From Candidatus Omnitrophota bacterium (GTDB taxonomy: Bacteria; Omnitrophota; Omnitrophia; Omnitrophales; Aquincolibacteriaceae): a stretch of DNA of 64,000 nucleotides. Positions within the stretch are counted from its first letter, which is position 1. Each line of letters starts with the position of its first letter. Below the pieces are notes generated by a model. It was not told where the DNA came from and ran no database searches. It saw nothing but the letters and a program-made list of their open reading frames with translations. Both the position numbers and the translations under genes were made by a program. The stretch covers positions 11,522 through 75,521 of the forward strand of contig JACPXK010000021.1 in assembly GCA_016196565.1 (NCBI GenBank), written 5' to 3'. This document shows, piece by piece, positions 25,399 to 35,484 of this stretch.

Positions 25399-26769
25399 AT
25401 GATGCCCATTCAATCGATCAATCCTACCAGCGGTGAACTGATTCGCACTTATATTCAGAAAAATGATCAGGATATCAACGCTGCACTTTCAAAAATCGAA
25501 CCGGCTTTTCAATCTTGGAAACGCATCCCGTTTTCAAAAAAGGCGAGTTTGATGAAGGCCGCCGCCGCGCGGCTTCGAGAAGAGATCGATGCTTATGCCC
25601 GCCTTATGGCCGTAGAGATGGGAAAACCGGTGACGCAGGGAAGAAAAGAAATCGAAAAATGCGCCTGGGTTTGTGATTATTACGCCGAAACGGCCGAAAA
25701 ATTTCTTGCCCCGGAGTTTATCACCAGCGATGCCTCGAAAAGCTATGTGGCTTTTGAACCGCTTGGCGCTGTGCTTGCCGTGATGCCTTGGAATTTTCCC
25801 TTCTGGCAGGTTTTTCGCGCGGCAGCGCCGGCTTTGATGGCCGGCAATGTCATGATTCTAAAGCATGCTTCTAATGTCCCCGGTTGTGCCGAAACCATTG
25901 AAAGTGTTTTTCGTGAGGCCGGATTCCCGGAAGGGGTTTTCTCCAATGTTTTTGTCGAAAACGCACGCGTCTCTGAACTCATCGAACACCCTGTGGTGAA
26001 GGCTGTGACCCTTACCGGAAGTGTGGGGGCCGGGAGCGCAGTGGCCGCGAAAGCAGGCAGTCTCATTAAGAAAACGGTTTTGGAGCTTGGCGGCAGCGAC
26101 CCGTATCTTATTCTCGAAGATGCCGATTTGGAACTGGCCGTTCCGACTTGCGGGGCATCCCGGCTTATTAATAGCGGGCAAAGCTGTATAGCCGCCAAAC
26201 GTTTTCTTGTGGTCGAAAAAATTTATGAGAATTTTCTGCGCGGGCTTATCAATTTTATGAATGATCAAGTGATGGGAAATCCGCTGGAAGAAAATACTAC
26301 CTTGGGCCCTTTGGCAAGGCGCGATTTGCGGGACGGCATCCATTATCAAGTGTTGGAAAGTATCAAAAAGGGAGCAGAACTTTTTTTGGGAGGACAAATT
26401 CCGGAAGGGCCGGGCGCTTTTTATCCTCCTACGATTTTGGGCAATGTCAAAAAGGGAATGCCGGTATTTGATGAAGAGGTTTTTGGGCCCGTGGCGGCGG
26501 TAGTCAAAGTGCGGGATGAAAAAGAGGCCGTTCAAACGGCCAATGATTCTGTTTTCGGGCTCGGTGCCGCTGTTTTTACCCGCGATGTTGAAAGAGGAGA
26601 AAGAATTGCGCGTGAAGGATTAAAGGTCGGTTCCGCTTTTGTGAATGCCCTCGTCAAATCCGATCCCCGCCTGCCTTTTGGAGGAGTCGAACAATCCGGA
26701 TATGGCCGCGAACTCGGCATTTTCGGCATTCGTGAGTTCGTGAACATTAAAACGGTTTACATTAAATAA
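25399..26769 (+). CDS. Aldehyde dehydrogenase, succinate-semialdehyde type
   Basis: 456 residues. VMPWNFPFWQVFRAAAPALMAGNVMILKHA binds the cofactor, VTLTGSVGAGSAVA is the Rossmann turn, LELGGSDPYLILEDAD carries the general-base Glu, and NSGQSCIAAKR the catalytic Cys. The length and the K-H-A-S loop are like the short Sad/YneI and GabD1 NAD(P) succinate-semialdehyde dehydrogenases. It oxidises an aldehyde to an acid. It begins at the base after the upstream stop (ATGATG), so it is translationally coupled to the acetolactate synthase-like enzyme. Confidence 0.88.
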   Translation: MMPIQSINPTSGELIRTYIQKNDQDINAALSKIEPAFQSWKRIPFSKKASLMKAAAARLREEIDAYARLMAVEMGKPVTQGRKEIEKCAWVCDYYAETAEKFLAPEFITSDASKSYVAFEPLGAVLAVMPWNFPFWQVFRAAAPALMAGNVMILKHASNVPGCAETIESVFREAGFPEGVFSNVFVENARVSELIEHPVVKAVTLTGSVGAGSAVAAKAGSLIKKTVLELGGSDPYLILEDADLELAVPTCGASRLINSGQSCIAAKRFLVVEKIYENFLRGLINFMNDQVMGNPLEENTTLGPLARRDLRDGIHYQVLESIKKGAELFLGGQIPEGPGAFYPPTILGNVKKGMPVFDEEVFGPVAAVVKVRDEKEAVQTANDSVFGLGAAVFTRDVERGERIAREGLKVGSAFVNALVKSDPRLPFGGVEQSGYGRELGIFGIREFVNIKTVYIK

Positions 26770-26782
26770 ATTCGAGTAAAAT

Positions 26783-27127
26783 TTAAAAGTCAAAAATCAC
26801 TTTAAGCGATTTGAAAAGACGTAAACGGCTTTCTCTATGAATCTCGCCCAGTTTTTTTTGAAATCTTCGATTGTCGATGGCTCGAATCTGATCAACAAGA
26901 ATATCCGAATAGACCGTTAATCCTGCCTCTTCTTTTTTAAGATGAACTCGAAGCCATTTTGCTTGAGGGAAAATTTTCGAGGTGAGAGGACAAATGAGGG
27001 TGGAGGGATGCCCCGCTTCGTTTAATAAATTAGTTTGAATGACGACGACGGGACGTAATTTGCCAGGTTCGGTGCCGAATCGTGGATTAAGATCCGCAAG
27101 ATACACACACCATTTCTTGATTTCCAT
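26783..27127 (-). CDS. mazF: MazF/PemK-family toxin
   Basis: 114 residues. VYLADLNPRFGTEPGKLRPVVVIQ is the hallmark first part of the PemK/MazF fold, with the catalytic Arg in KLRPVVV. ICPLTSKI and ILVDQIRAIDNRRF are the later conserved strands. MazF toxins cleave mRNA at short sequences. Its start codon overlaps the antitoxin stop by one base. It is complete. Confidence 0.93.
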   Translation of the reverse strand: MEIKKWCVYLADLNPRFGTEPGKLRPVVVIQTNLLNEAGHPSTLICPLTSKIFPQAKWLRVHLKKEEAGLTVYSDILVDQIRAIDNRRFQKKLGEIHRESRLRLFKSLKVIFDF

Positions 27128-27369
27128 TAAGAGCCCGTAATTTCATCTTCCAAAGTTTCAAAGGCTTCAAGCACTTCCATAGAGTTTTCACGAACCATGT
27201 TTGATTCTTTGGTTAAGTCTTTTTTTAACAAGGCCCTTTTTTTGAGCTTGTTATAAAAAGCGACAGCATCATTGATATAAGCATTTCGAGGGATTTGGAT
27301 TTTCTTTGTGATATTCTCGGTTTCTTCGTAAATATCATCCCTCATTTTTAAGGAAAGAATTTTAGACAT
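27127..27369 (-). CDS. MazE-like antitoxin
   Basis: 80 residues, starting ILSLKMRDDIYEETENITKKIQIPRNAYINDAVAFYN, a ribbon-helix-helix pattern. The acidic C-terminal half (ENSMEVLEAFETLEDEI) fits a toxin-neutralising tail. It precedes mazF and overlaps it by one base. AGGAGGTG lies upstream of the ATG. The palindrome over its promoter suggests autorepression by the complex. Confidence 0.85.
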   Translation of the reverse strand: MSKILSLKMRDDIYEETENITKKIQIPRNAYINDAVAFYNKLKKRALLKKDLTKESNMVRENSMEVLEAFETLEDEITGS

Positions 27370-27389
27370 GGGAACACCTCCTGACAGGG

Positions 27390-27418
27390 AGTATATACCG
27401 GTGGTATATACCTGTCAA
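27390..27418 (-). promoter_or_regulatory. Promoter and operator of the mazEF operon
   Basis: Minus strand TTGACA (27418-27413), a 17-base spacer and TATACT (27395-27390). A perfect 9-bp inverted repeat, GTATATACC (27391-27399) and GGTATATAC (27403-27411), fills the spacer and overlaps the -10 box. It is well placed for repression by the ribbon-helix-helix antitoxin. Confidence 0.85.
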
Positions 27419-27489
27419 ACTGATCTTCTCTGAAAGATGGAAATCTCCCCCTTATTTCCGATTTCATCATATAATGCCTTTCTCAAAAA

Positions 27490-28707
27490 ATGATACCCAT
27501 AGAAAATCACGCAACTTTTGACGGGTTGGGCATTGCCCCGAAGTTGATCGAAATTCTCGATCGGCTGAAGTTCAAGCATCCGACACCGATTCAGCATAAG
27601 GCCATCCCTGCTGCCCTGGAAGGCAAAGACATCATCGGTATTGCCCAGACCGGCACGGGGAAAACATTGGCTTTTGGAATTCCCATAGTCCAGCGCCTTT
27701 CAATCAAGAAAGGAAAGGCGCTTATCCTTGTGCCTACCCGGGAACTTGCCGTGCAGGTGAATGATACCTTTCAAAAGCTTATCCCTTCTTACGGAATGAA
27801 AGCTGCCGTCCTTATCGGCGGAGCGCCGATGCACTCTCAAATTCATGTGCTTCGCAAAAATCCTTCTATCATTGTTGCAACCCCGGGGCGCCTCCTTGAT
27901 CATCTGGAACAGCGAACCGTGATGTTAGGGGATGTGAATGTGCTTGTGCTTGACGAGGCGGACCGCATGCTGGATATGGGGTTTGAACCGCAGGTTCGCA
28001 GGATTCTGCGCTCGATTCCTAAAGAAAGGCAGACTTTCTTTTTTTCAGCCACCATGCCTCAGCCTATTCTCGCGATGGCTTCTCAGCACATGAAACTTCC
28101 CGTATGTGTCGAAATCGCAAGATCCGGCACCACCCCGGAGCGTGTGACTCAGGAACTTTTCATCGTTTCGCGCGAACGCAAAGAAGAACTCCTAAAAAAG
28201 ATACTTCATCAATATCACGGCAGTGTTCTCCTTTTCACAAGGACAAGAGTCGGGGCCAAAAGAATTTCCGGGGCCCTTCGCAATATGGGACAAGTGGCCG
28301 CACAAATCCATGCCGATCGTACGCTTGCTCAGCGTCGGGAAGCCTTGGAAGGATTTAAAACAGGAAAATACCGCATTCTCGTAGCCACTGATATTGCGGC
28401 ACGAGGAATTGATGTAACGGGAATTGAAGTCGTTATCAATTATGATCTTCCGGAGGATGCAGAAAATTATATTCATAGAATCGGACGTACCGCTCGTGCC
28501 GGACATGAAGGCCGCGCCATTTCCTTTGCCACTCCCGATCAGGCCGAAGAAGTCAAAAAAATCGAAAGATTACTGCGAAAACCCTTACCTCTAGTCAAGC
28601 ATCCCGAAGTCCCCGGTGAAAATTTTTCAGAGCCGGTGCGAACGCAAGGGGGCTTCCGCCGCGGCCGCCGTTCCTTTGGGTCCTTACACGGCCGCCGCCG
28701 CCGATAA
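27490..28707 (+). CDS. DEAD-box RNA helicase (RhlE-like)
   Basis: 405 residues. Q motif FKHPTPIQ, motif I AQTGTGKT, Ia VPTRELAVQV, Ib TPGRLLDH, II VLDEADRMLD, III FSATMP, IV VLLFTRTR, V VATDIAARGID, VI HRIGRTARAG. The tail is basic and Arg/Gly-rich, as in RhlE proteins that bind structured RNA. It unwinds RNA with ATP, probably in ribosome assembly or RNA decay. TATAAT at 27470-27475 lies 14 bases before the ATG, without a clear -35 box. Confidence 0.94.
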   Translation: MIPIENHATFDGLGIAPKLIEILDRLKFKHPTPIQHKAIPAALEGKDIIGIAQTGTGKTLAFGIPIVQRLSIKKGKALILVPTRELAVQVNDTFQKLIPSYGMKAAVLIGGAPMHSQIHVLRKNPSIIVATPGRLLDHLEQRTVMLGDVNVLVLDEADRMLDMGFEPQVRRILRSIPKERQTFFFSATMPQPILAMASQHMKLPVCVEIARSGTTPERVTQELFIVSRERKEELLKKILHQYHGSVLLFTRTRVGAKRISGALRNMGQVAAQIHADRTLAQRREALEGFKTGKYRILVATDIAARGIDVTGIEVVINYDLPEDAENYIHRIGRTARAGHEGRAISFATPDQAEEVKKIERLLRKPLPLVKHPEVPGENFSEPVRTQGGFRRGRRSFGSLHGRRRR

Positions 28708-28898
28708 ACTCTTCTTGGGTTCACTTCCATAATCTCCATCAAGGAAAAAAGCTTTCCCGGCCGATAATAAAAGAACTTAAAAGGCTTAATGCCAAGGACT
28801 TCCGTTTGTGCCGATTGCGTGTATAATTTGTATATTATGAGAAAACGGAAAACAAGCCTCCGGCTCTATCGAGCCGTAGGCTCGGAGAGGAGAGTGAA

Positions 28899-29300
28899 AT
28901 GACAAAAAGAGTATTGATTGTGGATGATGAGGTAAACATCGCTCTCCCTCTCCAGGAATTCTTAGAGGAATACGGCTACGAAGTTCATACCACCGATACC
29001 GGCAAAAAGGCCCTCGAAATTTACGAAAAGTCCATTAGCGGGAAACCTTATGATCTTATCCTTCTCGATATCATTATGCCCCGGATGAGCGGTCTTGAAG
29101 TTCTTGATACCATTCGCAAAAGCGAAAAAAAACGCGGAGTAGAAGCCAAAAACGGGATTAAAATTATTATGATTTCAGGAATGAAAGAGTCCTGGATGAA
29201 TGACGCTTTTCGGGACGGCTGCAATGATTATGTGGTCAAACCTTACGACCTTGATTTTCTCTTGATGAAAGTAAAGGGAATGCTGGGAGATAAGGATTGA
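28899..29300 (+). CDS. Single-domain response regulator
   Basis: 133 residues forming one receiver domain. VLIVDDEVNI holds the acidic pocket, LILLDIIMPRMSG the phosphoacceptor Asp, IIMISGM the conserved switch Ser and VVKPYDLD the Lys. There is no output domain, so it works through protein partners as CheY or SpoOF do. No histidine kinase is adjacent. TATAAT lies at 28822-28827, and a hairpin CGGCTC-TATC-GAGCCG (28861-28876) sits in the leader before GAGGAGAG. Confidence 0.93.
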   Translation: MTKRVLIVDDEVNIALPLQEFLEEYGYEVHTTDTGKKALEIYEKSISGKPYDLILLDIIMPRMSGLEVLDTIRKSEKKRGVEAKNGIKIIMISGMKESWMNDAFRDGCNDYVVKPYDLDFLLMKVKGMLGDKD

Positions 29301-29306
29301 TTGGTT

Positions 29307-29858
29307 ATGCAGTTTACTCCGGCCAATCTTGAGGGGATTGTGATTATCGAACCGAAGATTTTTCGCGACACACGCGGTTTTTTTATGGAAAGTTACAATC
29401 AAAAAATGTTTTCTGAAAACGGCATTGATGTTCCCTTTGTGCAGGATAATGTCAGCCGTTCGCAGAAAGGAAGCGTGCGGGGGATGCACTATCAGCTTTT
29501 GCCCCATGCGCAGGGAAAGCTCGTTACCGTAACTTGGGGAACGGTTTTTGATGTCTCGGTAGACATACGGAAAAATTCACCGACATTCGGAAAATGGTTC
29601 GGCTACACCTTAAACGATGAAAATCGTCATTTGCTTTATATCCCGCCAGGTTTTGCCCATGGTTTTTGTGTCCTCTCGGATTTCGCGGAATTTAGTTATA
29701 AATGTACCGGGTTTTATGTCCCGCAGGCGGAACGGACGATACGCTGGAATGATTCTCGAGTAGGCATTCGCTGGCCGATGGATCCTGATCCCAGATTAAT
29801 GTCGGATAAAGACCGCAATGCCCCCGATTTGGCTTCGGCGGAAAACAATTTCAACTGA
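29307..29858 (+). CDS. rfbC: dTDP-4-dehydrorhamnose 3,5-epimerase family protein
   Basis: 183 residues of the RmlC cupin family. RDTRGFFMESYNQ, FVQDNVSRSQKGSVRGMHYQ (catalytic His), GTVFDVSVDIRKNSPTFGKW and IPPGFAHGFCVLSD are family signatures. It epimerises C3 and C5 of the dTDP-hexose in rhamnose synthesis. The other rml genes are not in the window, so a related sugar epimerase is possible. The start is the ATG at 29307, just after the response regulator stop. Confidence 0.9.
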   Translation: MQFTPANLEGIVIIEPKIFRDTRGFFMESYNQKMFSENGIDVPFVQDNVSRSQKGSVRGMHYQLLPHAQGKLVTVTWGTVFDVSVDIRKNSPTFGKWFGYTLNDENRHLLYIPPGFAHGFCVLSDFAEFSYKCTGFYVPQAERTIRWNDSRVGIRWPMDPDPRLMSDKDRNAPDLASAENNFN

Positions 29859-29874
29859 AGGAGAGCCGGTAACG

Positions 29875-30846
29875 ATGAAAAAGTTTCAAAATACCGACTA
29901 CATCAAATCCATTGGTACCGTGATGGTGAAAAAAGTCATCGCGGTGACGCCCGAGACTTCGGTTCAGGAATGCGCCAAAAAATTGGCGGCCCATAAAATC
30001 GGATGCGTGGCGGTCTTGAGAGACGGACGGCTTGTGGGAATTGTCAGCGAACGCGATATTGCGGTTCAAATCGGTGCGAAGGGAAAAAATCCCTCGCAGA
30101 CGAAGGTAAACGATATCATGACGGCCAAGGTGGTGACGGCGAGAGTTGACGATTCGCTGGCCAAAGTTGCGGGAATGATGCACAAAATGCATATCCGCCA
30201 TATTCCTGTGGTGGATAATGACAATCGTCCCATCGGCATTCTTTCTATGCGCGACCTTCTTACCCGTATTGAAACCAATTTAAAGAATCTTGTCCGCGAA
30301 AAAACCAAAGACCTCAATAGCGATCCTCTCACGGGACTTTATAATTACCGGTTTTTCAATAATTACATGGATGCTGAAATTGCCCGCAGTTCCCGGCACG
30401 GCCATCAGCTTTCACTTCTCTATATTGATATCGATCACTTTAAAATCTTCAATGATACCCACGGCCATGCCAAAGGAAATGTGCTGCTTAAATCGGTTGC
30501 CAATCTTCTCAAATCCCGGGATGTTCAAGTCCAGGGAGAGGTAGCTCCCGCGTTTTCCATAAGAAAATCAGATATCGGCATTCGAATCGGGGGAGATGAA
30601 TTTGTGCTGATTTTACCCGAGACCTCAAAAGAGGCTTCGCTTTTTTGTGCTGAGCGCCTGCGTCAGGGAGTGGAACAAACCGTAGCGATTCGAAAGAAAA
30701 ACCAGGCGCAGCATGTCACGGTCAGTATCGGCATAGCTTCCTATCCGACGGATGCTACAGGGAAAAAAGATCTTTTGGAAAAGGCTGATCAGGCGCTTTA
30801 TCAGGCCAAAAAGCTCGGCCGCAATCGCGTTTACGTTTATGCTTAG
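29875..30846 (+). CDS. CBS-pair diguanylate cyclase
   Basis: 323 residues. Two CBS domains (about residues 12-130: GTVMVKKVIAVTPETSVQECAKKL...GIVSERDI and VNDIMTAKVVTARVDDSLAKVAGMM...GILSMRDLL) are followed by a GGDEF domain with DPLTGLYNYRFFNNYM, IDIDHFKIFND and RIGGDEFVLILPE. The intact GGDEF suggests cyclic-di-GMP synthesis controlled by nucleotide binding to the CBS pair. The start is ATG at 29875, with GGAGAG upstream. Confidence 0.93.
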   Translation: MKKFQNTDYIKSIGTVMVKKVIAVTPETSVQECAKKLAAHKIGCVAVLRDGRLVGIVSERDIAVQIGAKGKNPSQTKVNDIMTAKVVTARVDDSLAKVAGMMHKMHIRHIPVVDNDNRPIGILSMRDLLTRIETNLKNLVREKTKDLNSDPLTGLYNYRFFNNYMDAEIARSSRHGHQLSLLYIDIDHFKIFNDTHGHAKGNVLLKSVANLLKSRDVQVQGEVAPAFSIRKSDIGIRIGGDEFVLILPETSKEASLFCAERLRQGVEQTVAIRKKNQAQHVTVSIGIASYPTDATGKKDLLEKADQALYQAKKLGRNRVYVYA

Positions 30847-30894
30847 GGCATAACTCTTTGTCTTTCCCTCCAATTTCATTTAAAATCTTACATC

Positions 30895-31170
30895 ATGAAA
30901 AAGTGTTTGAAGGCCGTGTTTAGCGGAACAGTGCAGGGGGTGGGATTCCGCTTCACCGCGGAAAGAATTTCGCGGCATTTCGAGGTGACGGGGTATGTCC
31001 GCAATCTTCCGAATGGAAAAGTGGAGCTTCTGGCTGAAGGCGAAGAAATCATTGTCCAAGATTTTTTGAAAGCGGTACGGGAAAGTTCAATGTCCTCTTA
31101 TATCCGCGATGTGGAAATTTATTGGTCTGAACCCGAAGCCCGCTTTAAAACTTTCAGCATCGCCGCCTAG
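30895..31170 (+). CDS. acyP: Acylphosphatase
   Basis: 91 residues, the standard size. FSGTVQGVGFRFTAERIS holds the phosphate-binding loop and catalytic Arg; GYVRNLPNGKVELLAEGE holds the catalytic Asn. It hydrolyses acyl phosphates. The metallophosphoesterase gene starts two bases after its stop. Confidence 0.95.
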   Translation: MKKCLKAVFSGTVQGVGFRFTAERISRHFEVTGYVRNLPNGKVELLAEGEEIIVQDFLKAVRESSMSSYIRDVEIYWSEPEARFKTFSIAA

Positions 31171-31171
31171 T

Positions 31172-31888
31172 ATGCTACTGGCCATTTTCTCCGACATTCA
31201 TGCCAACTTGGAAGCCCTCGAAACCGCCGTTTCCTACACCGAGCGTCACGAGATTAAAAAATGGGTTGTGCTGGGAGATACCCTTGGCTATGGAGCCGAT
31301 CCCAATCTTTGTTTTGAATGGGTATTGCAGCACGCTTCCATTATTGTGACGGGAAATCATGAAAGGGCGATTGTCGATCCCGGGGTCCGCCAATGGTTTA
31401 ATCATGATGCGCGCGAAGCCATTCTTTGGACGGAAAATATTATCGATCCTGCTTTTAAAAAAGCCATTCTGGATTTTCCTTATATGAAAATAGAAGGGGA
31501 TATGGTTTTTACCCACGGCAGTCCCGCGGAACCCGAGGCCTTTCAATATTTGATGAGCTATGCCGACTGCGTCCCTTCCTTCAAGCAAATGAAATGCCCC
31601 ATCTGTTTTGTCGGCCATACGCATATTCCGAGCTGTTTTTCGGAGCAAAAGCAAGAAGGGTACTATTTGAAGCCGGGATTATTTCAATTGGAAAAAAATG
31701 AGCGCGTGATTTTGAACCCCGGCAGTATCGGCCAGCCGCGCGACCGTGATCCCCGGCTTTCTTTCGGGATTTTTGACGACGAACACAAAACCTTTGAAAT
31801 CGTGCGGCTGTCCTATGACAATGAAAAGGCCGCGGACAAAATCCGCAAGGCGGGACTGCCGGCATTTTTGGCGGACCGGTTATTATAG
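31172..31888 (+). CDS. Metallophosphoesterase, YfcE/MJ0936-like
   Basis: 238 residues from the ATG at 31172. The metal ligands are visible in order: FSDIHANLEAL, LGDTLGYGADP, VTGNHE, THGSP and VGHTHIP. The YG-A-P motif and NPGSIGQPRDRDPRLSF fit the phosphodiesterase family related to YfcE and bacterial serine/threonine phosphatase-like proteins. The substrate is unknown. It ends immediately before ligA, so the two share an operon. Confidence 0.9.
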   Translation: MLLAIFSDIHANLEALETAVSYTERHEIKKWVVLGDTLGYGADPNLCFEWVLQHASIIVTGNHERAIVDPGVRQWFNHDAREAILWTENIIDPAFKKAILDFPYMKIEGDMVFTHGSPAEPEAFQYLMSYADCVPSFKQMKCPICFVGHTHIPSCFSEQKQEGYYLKPGLFQLEKNERVILNPGSIGQPRDRDPRLSFGIFDDEHKTFEIVRLSYDNEKAADKIRKAGLPAFLADRLL

Positions 31889-33931
<2,043 letters not shown>

Positions 33932-33963
33932 GCAAGGGGATTCTACGGCCGATAGTTGTAAGT

Positions 33964-34848
33964 ATGGAACCCTACCCGATTCCTGAATTCTTCAATTATC
34001 TTTCCGCCGAAAAAGGCCTGGCGCAAAATACCCTTATTGCTTACCGCCAAGACCTCATTTTCTACAGCCAATTTATCAAAGAAAAAAAAATCGGGGGATG
34101 GGACAAAATAAAACGCGATCATATTATTCAATTCTTAAGCCGGGAACAAAAAAGAAAATTGGATGTTACCACGATTGCGCGCCGGCTTGTCTCGATTAAA
34201 CTCTTTCACCGGTTTATGGTTCAGGAAAGACTCCTTGCCGAAGATGTGACCAGCATTCTCGAATCTCCCAAGCTTTGGAAAAAACTTCCTCATTTCCTGA
34301 CACGGCAGGAAGTGGAGGGCCTTTTTAAAATGCCTGTGACCCAGGATCCGGCCGGGATTCGTAACCGGGCCATGCTGGAATGTTTGTATGGAACAGGGCT
34401 TCGGGTTTCGGAAGTGACGGGGCTGACGCTCGAAGGCGTTGATTTGCAAAATGCTTATCTTCGTTCGCGCGGAAAAGGGGATAAAGAAAGAATTGTGCCC
34501 ATTGGAAGCAAAGCCATTCAGGCCTGCAAAATTTATCTGGAAAAATCGCGGCCGAAAATGAAACCCAAAACTTCCCATTTTTTTATCGGAAAAAACGGAA
34601 AAGGGCTCACGCGCCAATATGTTTGGCAGATGATCAAACAAATCGCGCGCCAGGCCGGGATTCAAAAAGAAATTACGCCGCATACCTTCCGTCATTCTTA
34701 TGCAACGCACCTTCTCGAAGGGGGCGCCGATCTGCGTATGGTTCAAGAGCTGCTCGGTCATTCGGACATTTCCACCACGCAAATTTACACCCACGTTTCC
34801 CGCGACCGTTTGAAAGGCATTCACGCTAAGTTTCATCCCAGAGGTTGA
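33964..34848 (+). CDS. xerD: Xer-type tyrosine recombinase (XerD-like)
   Basis: 294 residues. The N-terminal SAM-like domain (FFNYLSAEKGLAQNTLIAYRQDL) precedes the catalytic domain. Catalytic residues are Arg in GTGLRVSEV, Lys in RGKGDKER, HTFRH, HLLEGGADLRMVQELLGHSDIS and the Tyr in TTQIYTHVS. It resolves chromosome dimers at dif with FtsK. Only one Xer gene is in the window, so assignment as XerC or XerD is tentative. The 237 bases after it (34849-35085) hold no gene I can support. Confidence 0.92.
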   Translation: MEPYPIPEFFNYLSAEKGLAQNTLIAYRQDLIFYSQFIKEKKIGGWDKIKRDHIIQFLSREQKRKLDVTTIARRLVSIKLFHRFMVQERLLAEDVTSILESPKLWKKLPHFLTRQEVEGLFKMPVTQDPAGIRNRAMLECLYGTGLRVSEVTGLTLEGVDLQNAYLRSRGKGDKERIVPIGSKAIQACKIYLEKSRPKMKPKTSHFFIGKNGKGLTRQYVWQMIKQIARQAGIQKEITPHTFRHSYATHLLEGGADLRMVQELLGHSDISTTQIYTHVSRDRLKGIHAKFHPRG

Positions 34849-35036
34849 TGATTAATTCCGACATCTTCTCCGAAACCGTTCAGCTCACAAATTAATTCCG
34901 GATTGAGTGAGCTTCACTGCCGGCTCCTCCAATTTTCCATTTCCATTGAAAATTGGGTCGCCGAGCTTTCTTTCGAAGAGTCGAAATTAATCAGCATGAG
35001 CCGAAGGCGGCTTTGCTCGCTTGATAGAGTTCATAA

Positions 35037-35065
35037 TTGCCGCATATTGCGCAGTATGCTATACT
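35037..35065 (+). promoter_or_regulatory. Promoter of the small secreted coiled-coil gene
   Basis: TTGCCG (35037-35042), a 17-base spacer and TATACT (35060-35065), 21 bases before the ATG. Confidence 0.55.
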
Positions 35066-35085
35066 GCCGCTTTCCGAGAGAGCCT

Positions 35086-35364
35086 ATGAAAAAAATTCTT
35101 CTAACTGTAGTGTTTATCCTGAGTTCGGCGGTTTGTGTTCAGGCCCAAGAGGGTGCAGATTCGCAAGATCCTGCAAACAAATCTGTGTCAACGCCGGCTA
35201 AGGAAGATCAATTAATTCCGATAGACCAATCTGCGGATAGAAACCGGATTATTGAGCTTGAAAGGCGCTTGAATGATCTTGAGCGCAGTTACCGGTTTCT
35301 GGACGATCGGCTCCGAAGTTTGGACAGATCCGTGGATGATTTGAAAAGACGCCGGTCATTTTAA
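35086..35364 (+). CDS. Small secreted coiled-coil protein
   Basis: 92 residues. MKKILLTVVFILSSAVCVQAQ is a signal peptide with a probable AQA-type cleavage site. The C-terminal half (NRIIELERRLNDLERSYRFLDDRLRSLDRSVDDL) has clear heptads and should form a coiled coil, similar to the short coiled-coil segments of periplasmic or outer-membrane-associated proteins. No catalytic motif is seen. It has its own promoter. Confidence 0.75.
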   Translation: MKKILLTVVFILSSAVCVQAQEGADSQDPANKSVSTPAKEDQLIPIDQSADRNRIIELERRLNDLERSYRFLDDRLRSLDRSVDDLKRRRSF

Positions 35365-35390
35365 TCCCGCCTGTGCTGGGCGATTTTCAC

Positions 35391-35468
35391 GGCGCTATCG
35401 TCTAGCCCGATCTAGGACGTCACCCTCTCACGGTGAAGACACGGGTTTAAATCCCGTTAGCGCTACCA
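35391..35468 (+). tRNA. tRNA-Glu (CUC)
   Basis: Acceptor GGCGCTA/TAGCGCT with a G-U first pair, anticodon stem TCACC/GGTGA with loop CTCTCAC (anticodon CTC), T arm ACGGG-TTTAAAT-CCCGT. The discriminator A is followed by CCA in the genome, unlike the other two tRNAs in the window. It lies upstream of purB. Confidence 0.92.
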
Positions 35469-35484
35469 ATTAAATGAGGTCCCG

